Part shown: piece by piece, positions 1 through 9,717 of the stretch | How positions within the stretch are numbered: position 1 is the first letter of the stretch | Layout: every line of letters begins with the position of its first letter | From: Planctomycetaceae bacterium | Lineage (GTDB): Bacteria; Planctomycetota; Phycisphaerae; Phycisphaerales; SM1A02 | Assembly (NCBI GenBank): GCA_947492385.1 | Contig: CANLMX010000002.1 | Location: 40,992 to 104,991, forward strand | Direction of reading: 5' to 3' | DNA length: 64,000 nucleotides | Position numbers and translations under genes: made by a program | The notes under the pieces: generated by a model | What the model saw: the letters and a program-made list of their open reading frames with translations, nothing else | What the model was told of the DNA's origin: nothing | Databases searched by the model: none

Positions 1-2
1 GC

Positions 3-2057
3 ATGCCTTCGACTCGCCGGAGTGAGTCACCCTATCCTCTCCCGATGCCCCGCACGCAGGCCTCGAGCCGCAGCCGCTTCCGCGAGTACATGGCGCGCTT
101 CGAGGAAGGCCGCCGCAAGGCGCGTTCCGAGGGCACCACCGTGACCTGGCACGGCGAACGGAGCACGCGCCGCACGCGGGGGTTCGGGAGCCTGTTCCGG
201 GAATTCATCCGGCTCGCGTGGCCCTACCGCGCGCGGATCGCGTTCGCGCTGGGCACGCTCACCGTGTCGACGGTGCTGGGCCTGGTGTCGCCCGCGGCCA
301 CCAAGGTGGTGATCGACAACGTGCTCGGCGGGCAGCCGCTCGAAGGCGCATGGGAACGCGTGCTCGGTCCGCTGGCGACGTCGCGCGGGGCGCTGCTCGC
401 GTGGCTCGCGGCCACGGTCGTGGGCGTCAGCGCGGCGGCGACGCTCGTCGGCATGGCAGGCCGCTACCAGGCCACGCGCACGGTCAAGGTGCTGCAGACG
501 GCCATGAGGCGCCGGGCGTTCGCGCATGCCATGCGCCTACCGCTCCACCGCATCCAGGGCCTGCGCACCGGGCGGGTCGGGGCCGTGATCCGCGAGGACG
601 CCGGCGGCGTGGCGGAGCTGGTGTTCGCGCTCCTCTACAACCCGTGGCGCGCGATCATCCAGCTCGCGGGGATCCTCGCCATCCTGGCGCTCACCGACTG
701 GCGGCTGCTGCTCGGCGCCCTGCTCCTGGTCCCGGCGGTGACGCTCACCCACCGCACCTGGATCGGCCGGCTCCGGCCGCTCTTCCGCGACGTGCGGGCG
801 CAGGTCGGGGAGGTCGACTCGACCGCCACCGAGGCCTTCAGCGGGATCCGGGTCGTGCGGGGATTCGCGCGCCCGCGCTTCGAGTCCGTCCGGCACGGCA
901 CCTCGCTCGACCTGCTTGCGCGGCAAGAGGTGCTCACGTGGTGGTGGAGCCGCATCATCGAACTCGCGTGGCAGCTCCTGATCCCGATCGCGAGCGCGGC
1001 ACTCCTCTGGTTCGGCGGGATGCAGGTGCTGGCCGGCCGGATCACCACCGGCGAACTCATCATGTTCCTCACGTACCTCGTCATGCTGCTCGGGCCGCTC
1101 GAGGCGCTCGCCCAGAGCGCCACGGGGCTCCAGACGCACCTCGCGGGGCTCGATCGGACGCTCGACTTCCTCTCGGAGCCGGCCGAGATGCCCGACCGGC
1201 CCGGCGCCGTCCGGCTCGAACGATCGCAGGTCGAGGGCGCCATCGAACTGCGGGACGTCACCTACCGGTACCCCGGACGCGACGCGGCGGTGCTCGACGG
1301 AATCTCCTTCCGCACCCGGCCGGGCGAGATGACCGCCTTCGTGGGCGCCAGCGGCGCCGGCAAGACGACGCTCTGCAACCTCATCGCACGCTTCTTCGAT
1401 CCGACCGGGGGCGAGGTGCTCCTGGATGGGCGGGACCTGCGCGACATCGAGCTCGCGTCGTTCCGGAAGCTGCTCGGCATCGTCGAGCAGGACGTCTTCC
1501 TGTTCGACGGCACGGTGGCGGACAACATCCGCTATGCCGATCCAGCCGCAGACGACGCCCGCGTGGAGCGCGCCGCGCGTGCGGCGAGCGCGCACGAGTT
1601 CATCGCCGCGCTTCCCCAGGGCTATGCCACCGCGATCGGCGAGCGCGGCGTGCGCCTCTCGGGCGGCCAGCGGCAGCGCATCGCGATCGCGCGGGCGCTG
1701 CTCGCCGACCCGCGCATCCTCATCCTGGACGAGGCGACCTCGAACCTCGACACCGAAAGCGAGCGCGCCATCCAGGATGCGCTCCAGGGGCTGATGCGCG
1801 ACCGCACCAGCTTCGTGATCGCGCACCGGCTCAGCACCATCATGCACGCCGACCGGATCGTGGTGCTCAAGGACGGCCGCATCTCCGAGATGGGCACCCA
1901 CGACGAACTCATGGAGCGGAGCGGCCAGTACCGCCAGATGGTGCTCGTCCAGACCGCGCCGCCTGCGGCCCCGCGGGCGACGGAACGGCCTTCGCCGACA
2001 CGGCCGGCCGCCGAAGTCAGCCCGCCGTCCGGCCCTTCCACGCCCGCCGCTTCGTGA
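3..2057 (+). CDS. ABC transporter, fused permease/ATP-binding exporter (MsbA-like)
   Basis: TM domain followed by Walker [10 protein letters not shown], signature [16 protein letters not shown], Walker [13 protein letters not shown]. True start may be upstream of the window or at an internal ATG. Confidence 0.9.
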   Translation: MPSTRRSESPYPLPMPRTQASSRSRFREYMARFEEGRRKARSEGTTVTWHGERSTRRTRGFGSLFREFIRLAWPYRARIAFALGTLTVSTVLGLVSPAATKVVIDNVLGGQPLEGAWERVLGPLATSRGALLAWLAATVVGVSAAATLVGMAGRYQATRTVKVLQTAMRRRAFAHAMRLPLHRIQGLRTGRVGAVIREDAGGVAELVFALLYNPWRAIIQLAGILAILALTDWRLLLGALLLVPAVTLTHRTWIGRLRPLFRDVRAQVGEVDSTATEAFSGIRVVRGFARPRFESVRHGTSLDLLARQEVLTWWWSRIIELAWQLLIPIASAALLWFGGMQVLAGRITTGELIMFLTYLVMLLGPLEALAQSATGLQTHLAGLDRTLDFLSEPAEMPDRPGAVRLERSQVEGAIELRDVTYRYPGRDAAVLDGISFRTRPGEMTAFVGASGAGKTTLCNLIARFFDPTGGEVLLDGRDLRDIELASFRKLLGIVEQDVFLFDGTVADNIRYADPAADDARVERAARAASAHEFIAALPQGYATAIGERGVRLSGGQRQRIAIARALLADPRILILDEATSNLDTESERAIQDALQGLMRDRTSFVIAHRLSTIMHADRIVVLKDGRISEMGTHDELMERSGQYRQMVLVQTAPPAAPRATERPSPTRPAAEVSPPSGPSTPAAS

Positions 2058-3201
2058 CGTGCAGCCACCAGCTGCGCCACTGGATGGCCAGGAGCAGCGC
2101 GATCGAGACAGGATGCAGCAGGACGCACACGGCCGGCTGCGAGAATCGCGCCGCCAGCATCGAGCGCTGCACGAGCTGCGCACCCACCGCGAACCACGCG
2201 AGCACCGTCGGCCCGAGCGGCATGCCGCCCGTCACCGCCGCCGCCACGAGCCAGGCCCACGGCAGCAGGATGCCGCCGGCCTCGAGCAGCGTGAACACGG
2301 CGAGCACCACGGGCGAGCCGAGGCCTTCATACGCATTCTTGGTGAACCCCCGCCACGTCTGGGCGGCGCCACGGTACATGCGGCAGCGCACCCCCTCGGA
2401 CCCGTCGTAGAGATCGCTCCGCAACCCCGCCCGCCGCACGTTGCGCGGGAGCCGGATGCCGTCGTGCATGCTGTCGCGGAACGCGGCATGGCGGCCCGCG
2501 GCATGCCACGCCTCACGGCGCACCAGCAGGAACTGGCCGCACCCCGCGCTCGTGGCCGGGTCGTTGGTCGTCCGCATCCGCGGCATCGGCAGCCAGCTGA
2601 ACAGCATCCAGTGGATGAGCGGCACGACCATCCGCTCGAGGAACGATCCGACCTCCTCGCGCGGGATGGTGCTGAGGAGGTCCGCACGCAGCCGGGAGGC
2701 TTCGTCGAGGGCGCGCACCAGGCAGTCCGGCGCGAAACGGACGTCGGCATCGGTGAAGAGCAGCCACTCGCCGCGGGCAGCCTGGCCCATGCGCTCGCAG
2801 CCCCACTGCTTGCCGTTCCAGCCCGCGGGGAGGGCCTGGGTCGGCACCGCGCGCACGCGTGCATCCTCGGCGCAGAGCCGGGCGAGGATGCCGGGCGTGC
2901 CGTCGGTGCTCTGGTCGTCGTAGACGAGCACCTCGACGTCGACGCCGCGACTCGCGAGCGCCCCGCGCACGACCGGGGCGATGTTCATCTCCTCGTTCCG
3001 CGCCGGGATGCACACCGAGACGCGAGGCAGCGCGCCCGGGCCGCCCGACGGCGGCGCGTCGCGAAGCGCTTCGGCTTCCGGGCGCGGGCGGCGGTAGATG
3101 CCGAGGTTGATCGCGGTCATCGTGAGCGCGATCGAGCTCACCAGCGCGCCGAACGCGGGCGACCACTCCCACGCACGCCAGGCAAGGTCGGATGCACTCA
3201 C
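2017..3201 (-). CDS. Family 2 glycosyltransferase, CrtQ-like (carotenoid glycosyltransferase candidate)
   Basis: RVSVCIPARNEEMNIAPVVRGAL, DDQSTDGTPGIL, FTDADVRF motifs and C-terminal TM helices; sits in operon with crtI/aldH genes; ATGA overlap with upstream gene. Confidence 0.8.
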   Translation of the reverse strand: MSASDLAWRAWEWSPAFGALVSSIALTMTAINLGIYRRPRPEAEALRDAPPSGGPGALPRVSVCIPARNEEMNIAPVVRGALASRGVDVEVLVYDDQSTDGTPGILARLCAEDARVRAVPTQALPAGWNGKQWGCERMGQAARGEWLLFTDADVRFAPDCLVRALDEASRLRADLLSTIPREEVGSFLERMVVPLIHWMLFSWLPMPRMRTTNDPATSAGCGQFLLVRREAWHAAGRHAAFRDSMHDGIRLPRNVRRAGLRSDLYDGSEGVRCRMYRGAAQTWRGFTKNAYEGLGSPVVLAVFTLLEAGGILLPWAWLVAAAVTGGMPLGPTVLAWFAVGAQLVQRSMLAARFSQPAVCVLLHPVSIALLLAIQWRSWWLHVTKRRAWKGRTAG

Positions 3202-4013
3202 GCGCGGCCTCCGCGCGGCGCGCGATGCGAGGTGTCGATCGACGTCCGGCGGCCCGTCAGCCGCAGGAACGCGTCGTAGGCCGGGTGAATCCGCCCGTCA
3301 CCGCCGCCGGCGACGGTGACGAAGCGCGAGGCATCCCGCGACATCACGCACTCCGCCAGCGCCGCAGCGTTGGCGTTCATCGCGCGCGAGATGGCATCCT
3401 GCCATGCGTGCGCCGAACCCGGGTCCATGGCAGGGGCGTCGACGCAGTCGGCGCGGAGGAACACCTCGGGGCGCTGGTCGACCCAGAACGCGTATTCGAT
3501 GGCCACCGCGATCACGGCCGCGCGCGGATGCCGCGCGGCGACCATGGCCGCACCGGGCCGCACCTCGACGGCGCGCCGGACATCGACGAACCGCCCCTGC
3601 GGGGTCACCATGAGCACGGTGCGCGGCGCGCGCGCGAACAGCTCGTCGACGTGGCGCGCGAACGCGCGCAGCCCCGTCGCGTCATCCGGATCGACTCCGA
3701 ACATCCCGAGCCTCCGGAAGAACCGGAAGTTCTCGAGCTGGGTGCGGTCGATCGGGCTCGCGACCGGGCGGTCGCCGAACCACCGGTCGTGCACGAGCAG
3801 CCCGACGAGCGGATCCCACCACGACTGGTGGTTCGCCACCAGCAGCAACGGGCCATCGTTCGACGCGGCCCGTGCCAATGCCGCCTCCGAGCCGGCCGCG
3901 AGGCGGACGGCATGGAAGCGGCGACCGACGAAACCGCGCATCCAGCGCACGAAGGCGCGCCGGAACCACGGCGTGTCGTTGCCGGGGATCAGCTCGCCCC
4001 GACCGGCTGCCAC
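3198..4013 (-). CDS. 1-acyl-glycerol-3-phosphate-type acyltransferase (PlsC family), CrtO-like candidate
   Basis: NHQSWWDPL (HX4D-type acyltransferase motif) and VTPQGRF; probable GTG start at 4013 overlapping the crtI-type stop. Confidence 0.7.
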   Translation of the reverse strand: MAAGRGELIPGNDTPWFRRAFVRWMRGFVGRRFHAVRLAAGSEAALARAASNDGPLLLVANHQSWWDPLVGLLVHDRWFGDRPVASPIDRTQLENFRFFRRLGMFGVDPDDATGLRAFARHVDELFARAPRTVLMVTPQGRFVDVRRAVEVRPGAAMVAARHPRAAVIAVAIEYAFWVDQRPEVFLRADCVDAPAMDPGSAHAWQDAISRAMNANAAALAECVMSRDASRFVTVAGGGDGRIHPAYDAFLRLTGRRTSIDTSHRAPRGGRA

Positions 4014-5602
4014 GCGTGGCGCCCCTTCAGGAGCCGCGAACCGGTGTCGCGCCCGAACCCGGGCGTCCCGTGCGGCGTGCGTGCGATGCCCAGGTCCTCG
4101 CAGACGGCGTCCGCGGCCGTCACGCCGCTCATGAGCACCATGGGCACGCCCGGCCCGGGGTTCGCGCTGCCTCCGGCCAGGTACAGGTTGCGGTAGATCC
4201 GGCTGCGGTTGCGCGGCTTGAACCCGCCCTTGAGGCGGCCATGGCTCGCCAGCCCGTAGATGGCACCGCCCTCGGCGTTGTACCAACGCTCGATCCCCTG
4301 GGGCGTGAGGTGGCGCTCGACGACGATGTGCCGCTCGAGATCCTCCATCCCCATGCGCTTCAGCTTGTCGATCAGCACCGGGCGGTACTGCTCCATCAGG
4401 CCGCCCGGGCCTTCCCAGCGCTGGCCGGGACGCATGTAGGGAGTGTGGATGAGCGCGTAGAACGCCTCGCATCCGGCCGGCGCCTGCGAGGGATCCGTGC
4501 GGCTCGGGACGCAAAGGTAGATCGTCGGATCGCGCGCCGGGATGCCCTGGCGGTAGATGTCGTCGAACTCGTGCTCGGAGTCCTTGGAGAACAGGAAGCA
4601 GTGGTGCAGCAGGTGGTCGTACTGGCGGTCGAGCCCCAGGTAGAGGACGACGCCGCTGCATGCCGGAACGTAGTCGCTGCCGATCCGGCGCTGCTCGGCC
4701 ATGCCCGCCGCCGAACCGTCGAGGTCGCGGTACGTGCGCTGGACGTCGCAGTTGGAGACGACCACGTCGGCCTCGAGCATCCGCCCGTCCTCGAGTTCGA
4801 CGCCGCGCACGCGCGGGCCGTCCGCGATCAGCCGCTTCACGGTGCAGCCGGTGAGGAGCTCGGCCCCCTCCTCCCGGAGGATGCGCTCGAGGGCCTGCGC
4901 CACCTTGCGCGTGCCGCCCATCGAGTACCAGCACCCCTCGTCAACCTGCGCCGACGCGATCAACGTGAGGATCGCCGGCGCTAGGAACGGGCTCGAGCCC
5001 ACGTACTGCAGGAAGTGCTCTGCCAGCTGGCGCAGGTGCGGTTCGTGCAGGTGCTTCTCGATCGTGCCGCCCACCGTGGAGTGCAGCCGCATCGCCAGCA
5101 CGTCGCGCAGCAGCCCGGGGTCGTTGGTCGGGGGCTTGCGCATCAGGTCCACCACGCCGCCGAGGTCCTTGAAGAAGAAGACCTTGTCGCTCAGGCGGTA
5201 CATCCGCCGGCTGTACTCGACCAGCTCCTTCCACCCGCGCCCGGCGCCGGTGCCCGGGAACTGGCGGTCCATCGCGGCCGCCATCTCCTCGGGCCGCTCC
5301 AGCAGGTCGATCACCGTGCCGTCCTCGTACATGCAGCGCCACTGCGGGTCGAGCCGCACGAAGTCGATGTAGTCCGCGACGTTGCGCCCGGTGCGCTGGA
5401 TGATCCCGCGCGCCACGTTCGGCATGGTCAGGATCGTGGGGCCCATGTCGAAGGTGAACCCCTGCTCCGACAGTACGTTCATCTTGCCGCCGAGGTGGTG
5501 GTTCCGTTCGACGACGGTCACGCGGAGGCCGCGCCCCGCGAGTTCCGTGGCCGCGGCGAGGCCCGCGAGCCCGCCTCCGATGACGATTGCCGTCGTGGTC
5601 AT
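3989..5602 (-). CDS. Phytoene/diapophytoene desaturase family FAD amine oxidase (CrtI/CrtN/CrtP-like)
   Basis: N-terminal GGGLAGLAAATELAGRGLRVTVVERNHHLGGK dinucleotide-binding motif, FDMGPTILTMP, C-terminal NLYLAGGSANPGPGVPMVLMSG. Confidence 0.9.
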   Translation of the reverse strand: MTTTAIVIGGGLAGLAAATELAGRGLRVTVVERNHHLGGKMNVLSEQGFTFDMGPTILTMPNVARGIIQRTGRNVADYIDFVRLDPQWRCMYEDGTVIDLLERPEEMAAAMDRQFPGTGAGRGWKELVEYSRRMYRLSDKVFFFKDLGGVVDLMRKPPTNDPGLLRDVLAMRLHSTVGGTIEKHLHEPHLRQLAEHFLQYVGSSPFLAPAILTLIASAQVDEGCWYSMGGTRKVAQALERILREEGAELLTGCTVKRLIADGPRVRGVELEDGRMLEADVVVSNCDVQRTYRDLDGSAAGMAEQRRIGSDYVPACSGVVLYLGLDRQYDHLLHHCFLFSKDSEHEFDDIYRQGIPARDPTIYLCVPSRTDPSQAPAGCEAFYALIHTPYMRPGQRWEGPGGLMEQYRPVLIDKLKRMGMEDLERHIVVERHLTPQGIERWYNAEGGAIYGLASHGRLKGGFKPRNRSRIYRNLYLAGGSANPGPGVPMVLMSGVTAADAVCEDLGIARTPHGTPGFGRDTGSRLLKGRHAWQPVGAS

Positions 5603-7023
5603 TGCATTGCTCCGTTTCGTTGGTGATCCATGGGTGCCCCGGGGCGCACGCGGCCGCCGTACGCAAGCCGCCTCAGCCAGTCCTTCGTCCTCGCCCCGGG
5701 TTCGTCGACGGGAGTCCGGAACATCGATCCGGTCGTCGAGACCGCAACCTCGCGGGTCAGCGCGAGCAGGCCCGCCGCACCGCGGCTCGGTCCCCATCCG
5801 CTGGGCCCGTGGCCCTCGATCGAGGTGCCCGGATGCACCGTGGGGAGGACTGCATCGTTGAACGTGACGACCGACGAGCCGAGCGCGGCAAGGAAGCCCG
5901 GGTCCCGGCGCAGCGCCCGCGCGTCGCGCGTGAACACGGCCGTCGCCAGGTGCTGCCCCACCGCGCGGTGGAGGGCAAGCGCGTCGTCGATCCCGTCCAC
6001 CTCGACGAGCGCAAGCGCGGGCCCGAAGTGATCGCCGGCCGCGAGCTCCGCGTCGCGCGGGCACGAGGCCACGCACACGGGGCGCATCGATGCGTCATGC
6101 GCGTCCTCGATGCTTCCGATCGCGCGGCCGCCCGCGGCGACCGCGGCGCGGGCCAGCGCAACGCAGCGCTCGGCCATCGTCCGGTCGGTCAGCCGCACCC
6201 GGCACCCGTGCTCGAACCGGCGGCCGATCGCCGCCTCGAAGGCGCGCGCGACCGACCGGTCGACCAGCACTCGCCGCGGTGCCATGCAGGTCTGCCCGGC
6301 ATTCATCGTCGATGCGAACCAGATGCTGTCGGCGGCCGCCCGAAGGTCGGCATCCGCCAGCACGATCGCGCTGTCCCGGCCGGACAGTTCAAGCGTCGTC
6401 GGGCAGAGCGTGCGCGCGCACGCCGCGGCGATCTCGCGCCCGACCGCGGTGGAACCCGTGAACACGACGTGGTCCCATCCGCCCTCCTCGATCAGCCTCC
6501 GACCCTCGTCCCGCGTGCCCGCGGCGCATCGCACGCTGCCCTCCGGCAGGCCCGCCGCCGCCGCACACCTCGCGGCCAGGTCCACGAGCATCGCCTGCGA
6601 CCGCGGCGAACGCTCGCTTGGCTTCACGGTCACCCGATTGCCCGCCATCACCGACTGCACCAGCTGGATTCCCAGGAGCTGCAGCGGGTAGTTCCACGTC
6701 GCGATCACCAGGACGCGCCCTGCCGGAACGCGCACCCCCTCATGCCGCTGGCCCATCAGCCACCATGGCCCACCGGCGATGCGGCGCGGGGCGAGCAGCC
6801 CCGGCACGTGCTCGGCGTGCCATCGGAGGCTCGCGACGAGGGGCATGAACTCCTGCGTGGCGCAATCCCACCGGGACTTCCCGATCTCCTCGCCGACGAG
6901 CCGGGCCAGTTCCGCCTCGTTGGCCACGACCGCCGCCTCGAACGCCTCGCACCACGCGAGCCTGGCCCGCAGGTCGGGCATCGCACAGGCGATGCGGGCT
7001 TCATGCGGTGCGGCAGGGTGCAT
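5599..7023 (-). CDS. Aldehyde dehydrogenase family protein (carotenoid aldehyde dehydrogenase candidate)
   Basis: VVFTGSTAVGREIA, ELSGRDSAIV, catalytic AGQTCMAPRRVLV; 4-bp overlap with downstream crtI-type gene. Confidence 0.85.
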   Translation of the reverse strand: MHPAAPHEARIACAMPDLRARLAWCEAFEAAVVANEAELARLVGEEIGKSRWDCATQEFMPLVASLRWHAEHVPGLLAPRRIAGGPWWLMGQRHEGVRVPAGRVLVIATWNYPLQLLGIQLVQSVMAGNRVTVKPSERSPRSQAMLVDLAARCAAAAGLPEGSVRCAAGTRDEGRRLIEEGGWDHVVFTGSTAVGREIAAACARTLCPTTLELSGRDSAIVLADADLRAAADSIWFASTMNAGQTCMAPRRVLVDRSVARAFEAAIGRRFEHGCRVRLTDRTMAERCVALARAAVAAGGRAIGSIEDAHDASMRPVCVASCPRDAELAAGDHFGPALALVEVDGIDDALALHRAVGQHLATAVFTRDARALRRDPGFLAALGSSVVTFNDAVLPTVHPGTSIEGHGPSGWGPSRGAAGLLALTREVAVSTTGSMFRTPVDEPGARTKDWLRRLAYGGRVRPGAPMDHQRNGAMQ

Positions 7024-7142
7024 GGGAACGGGAACGGCTTCGGGAATCGGGTGAATGCGGATTCGAATTCCGGACCGGAGGGTCCACGACTGGATATCTT
7101 CCCGAATCCGCGGCCCGCGTGGGGTCGAACCCGCCGGAGACC

Positions 7143-8792
7143 ATGGTGACCCAGCCAACCCCCGGCACCGTCGCGACCGCCCCGTGGCCCCGTACCTCGG
7201 CGGCCACCCCGCCCGGCCGTCCCAGCCCCCACGGCGGCGACGGGCGCTCGGTCGCCATCGTCGGCGCGGGTCCGGGAGGGCTCGCGACGGCCATGCTGCT
7301 GGCGCACGCGGGCTGGCAGGTCACCGTCTACGAGGCCCACGCCACGGTGGGAGGCCGGACGCGGCAGCTCGAGGTCGGTCCCTACCGCTTCGACTGCGGG
7401 CCAACGTTCTTCATGATGCCGTGGGTGCTCGAGGAGATCTTCGAGGCCACCGGCCGCAAGCTCGCCGACTACGCCGAGCTGCGCCGGCTCGACCCGATGT
7501 ACCGGCTGCTCATCGGCCAGCCCACGGGCGACCCGGTCGTCATCGACACGACCCAGGACATCGCGCGGATGTCGAGGCAGCTCTCGGCGATCGAGCCATC
7601 GGACGGTCCCGCGTTCGAGCGGTTCATCCGCGACAACCGCCGCAAGCTCGAGGTCATGACGCCGCTCCTGCGGCGCCCGATCCGCGGGCTGCGCGACCTG
7701 TTCTCGCTCGACGCGATGCGTGCGGGCCCCGCGCTCCGCCCCTGGCAGTCGCTGTACGACCACCTCAAGGGCTACTTCCGCCACGAGGGCGTGCGCCTGG
7801 CGATGAGCTTCCAGAGCAAGTACCTCGGGATGAGCCCGTTCGAGTGCCCCGAGCTCTTCTCGATCCTGCCGTTCATCGAGTACGAGTACGGGATCTGGCA
7901 CCCGATCGGCGGCTGCAGTGCCCTGATGCGTGCGATGGCCGACGCATGCACCGAGATGGGCGTCGAGGTGCGCTGCGGCGAACCGGTCGAGCAGGTGCTG
8001 TTCCAGGGCAAGCGCGCCAGCGGGGTGCGGGTCGCCGGCCGGCACGAGCGGCATGACCATGTCGTGGTGAACGCCGACGCCGCATGGGCCCTCAAGAACC
8101 TCGTCCCCTCCGAGGTGCGCCCGCGCGCCCTGAAGGACGATGCGCTCGACGCGAAGCGATTCAGCTGCAGCACGTTCATGATGTACCTCGGCATCGAGGG
8201 CACCGTCGACCTGCCGCACCACACGATCTACACGTCCCGTTCGTACGTCCGCAACCTGCAGGACATCTCGCGCAACGGCACGCTCAGCGACGACCCCTCG
8301 ACGTACGTCTGCAACCCGTCGCGCATCGACCCGACCCTGGCCCCGCCCGGGCACTCGTCGCTGTACGTGCTGGTGCCCACGCCGAACAACAAGAAGGGCG
8401 AATGCCAGGTCGACTGGCACTGGGCCCGGGGCGAGCTTCGCGAGCGCACGTTGCGCCAGCTCGAGGACGTGTTCGGCATCCGAGACATCCGCTCGCGCAT
8501 CCGCGCCGAGCACCTCGTCACGCCCGCCGACTGGCAGTCCGAGCGCATCGCGCACGGCGCGACCTTCAACATGGCCCACAACCTGGGCCAGATGCTCCAC
8601 CGTCGCCCGCACCACCGGGTGCAGGGCATGGACAACCTGTGGCTCGTCGGCGGCGGCACGCACCCGGGGAGCGGGCTCCCGGTCATCTTCCTGTCGGCCG
8701 AGATCACCTCGAGGTTGATGTGCGCCGAGGAAGGCCTTCCCGACCCGGTCGGGGCCGGCGCCACCGGACTGCGCGCGGCGACGACGGCCTGA
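7143..8792 (+). CDS. Second CrtI/CrtN/CrtP-type desaturase/oxidase
   Basis: VAIVGAGPGGLATAMLLAHAGWQVTVYEAHATVGGRTR, FDCGPTFFMMP, C-terminal NLWLVGGGTHPGSGLPVIFLSAEI; divergent from the aldH operon. Confidence 0.9.
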   Translation: MVTQPTPGTVATAPWPRTSAATPPGRPSPHGGDGRSVAIVGAGPGGLATAMLLAHAGWQVTVYEAHATVGGRTRQLEVGPYRFDCGPTFFMMPWVLEEIFEATGRKLADYAELRRLDPMYRLLIGQPTGDPVVIDTTQDIARMSRQLSAIEPSDGPAFERFIRDNRRKLEVMTPLLRRPIRGLRDLFSLDAMRAGPALRPWQSLYDHLKGYFRHEGVRLAMSFQSKYLGMSPFECPELFSILPFIEYEYGIWHPIGGCSALMRAMADACTEMGVEVRCGEPVEQVLFQGKRASGVRVAGRHERHDHVVVNADAAWALKNLVPSEVRPRALKDDALDAKRFSCSTFMMYLGIEGTVDLPHHTIYTSRSYVRNLQDISRNGTLSDDPSTYVCNPSRIDPTLAPPGHSSLYVLVPTPNNKKGECQVDWHWARGELRERTLRQLEDVFGIRDIRSRIRAEHLVTPADWQSERIAHGATFNMAHNLGQMLHRRPHHRVQGMDNLWLVGGGTHPGSGLPVIFLSAEITSRLMCAEEGLPDPVGAGATGLRAATTA

Positions 8793-8840
8793 CGGGCAGG
8801 CACGGCGGGCGCCCGGCGCCCCGCGCCTTCACCGGTCGAC

Positions 8841-9632
8841 TCACAGTGCGGTGCGGATGGCCCAGAGGTCGGGATACATCGGCGCAAACAGCGTGCCTCG
8901 CAGGTACTCCGCCCCGGAGGAACCGCCCGTCCCCTGCTTAAACCCGATGGTCCGCTCCACCATCTTCACGTGGCGGTACCGCCACTCCTGGAGTCCCTCG
9001 TCGAGGTCGATGAGCCGCTCGCACGTCGCGCGGACGTGCGGCAGCTTGCGGTAGACGCGCACCAGTTCCGCCTGCAGCGCGGCGTCGGCCGCGATCGGCT
9101 GGGTCACGTCGCGTGCGAGCAACTCGGGGGGAACGGCCACGCCGTTGGCGGCCAGCATCCGGAGGAAGGCGTCCCACACGGTCGGTTCGCGGAACTCGCG
9201 CTCAAGCGCAGCCCGTTCCGGCGACCCCTCGGCCTGGATGGCGATCACCCGGGGATTCTTCTTGCCGAGCAGGAACTCGAACGCACGGAACTGCCAGCTC
9301 TGGAAGCCCGACGCGCTCTCGAGGAACGACCGGAAGCTCAGGAACTGGACGGGCGTCATCGTCTCGAGCACGTCCACCTGCCCGACCATCGTCTTGAGGA
9401 TGACGAGCATCCGCCGAAGCGTCCCGCCCGCGGCAGGCAGGTCGTTCGCCGCCAGCGCCTCGCGGAGCCTCCGGCCCTCGTGGATCTGCTGCTTGAACCA
9501 CAGCTCGTACACCTGGTGGATGACGATGAAGAGCAGCTCGTCGTGCTCGGGCCCGTCCGACACCGGCCGCTGGATCGACAGGAGCTCGGGGATGCGAAGG
9601 TAGCTGCCGTACGTGATGGGGGTCCTGGTCAT
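8841..9632 (-). CDS. kynA: Tryptophan 2,3-dioxygenase
   Basis: TYGSYLRIPELLSIQRP, DELLFIVIHQVYELWFKQ, FLSFRSFLESASGFQSWQFR, GTGGSSGAEYLR. Confidence 0.92.
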   Translation of the reverse strand: MTRTPITYGSYLRIPELLSIQRPVSDGPEHDELLFIVIHQVYELWFKQQIHEGRRLREALAANDLPAAGGTLRRMLVILKTMVGQVDVLETMTPVQFLSFRSFLESASGFQSWQFRAFEFLLGKKNPRVIAIQAEGSPERAALEREFREPTVWDAFLRMLAANGVAVPPELLARDVTQPIAADAALQAELVRVYRKLPHVRATCERLIDLDEGLQEWRYRHVKMVERTIGFKQGTGGSSGAEYLRGTLFAPMYPDLWAIRTAL

Positions 9633-9717
9633 CGGTCTCGGTCCTGGTGTTCGTGTCCGCATCCGTGCCTTCGGCCGGGCCCGTCGCGCCGCGTGCGCGA
9701 CCGTTCCCGGCAGGGGC

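Noticed and set aside
3198-4934. Long minus-strand ORF (578 aa) including the acyltransferase
   Set aside because: Only the part after about 4013 has acyltransferase motifs; the upstream part lies over crtI in another frame.
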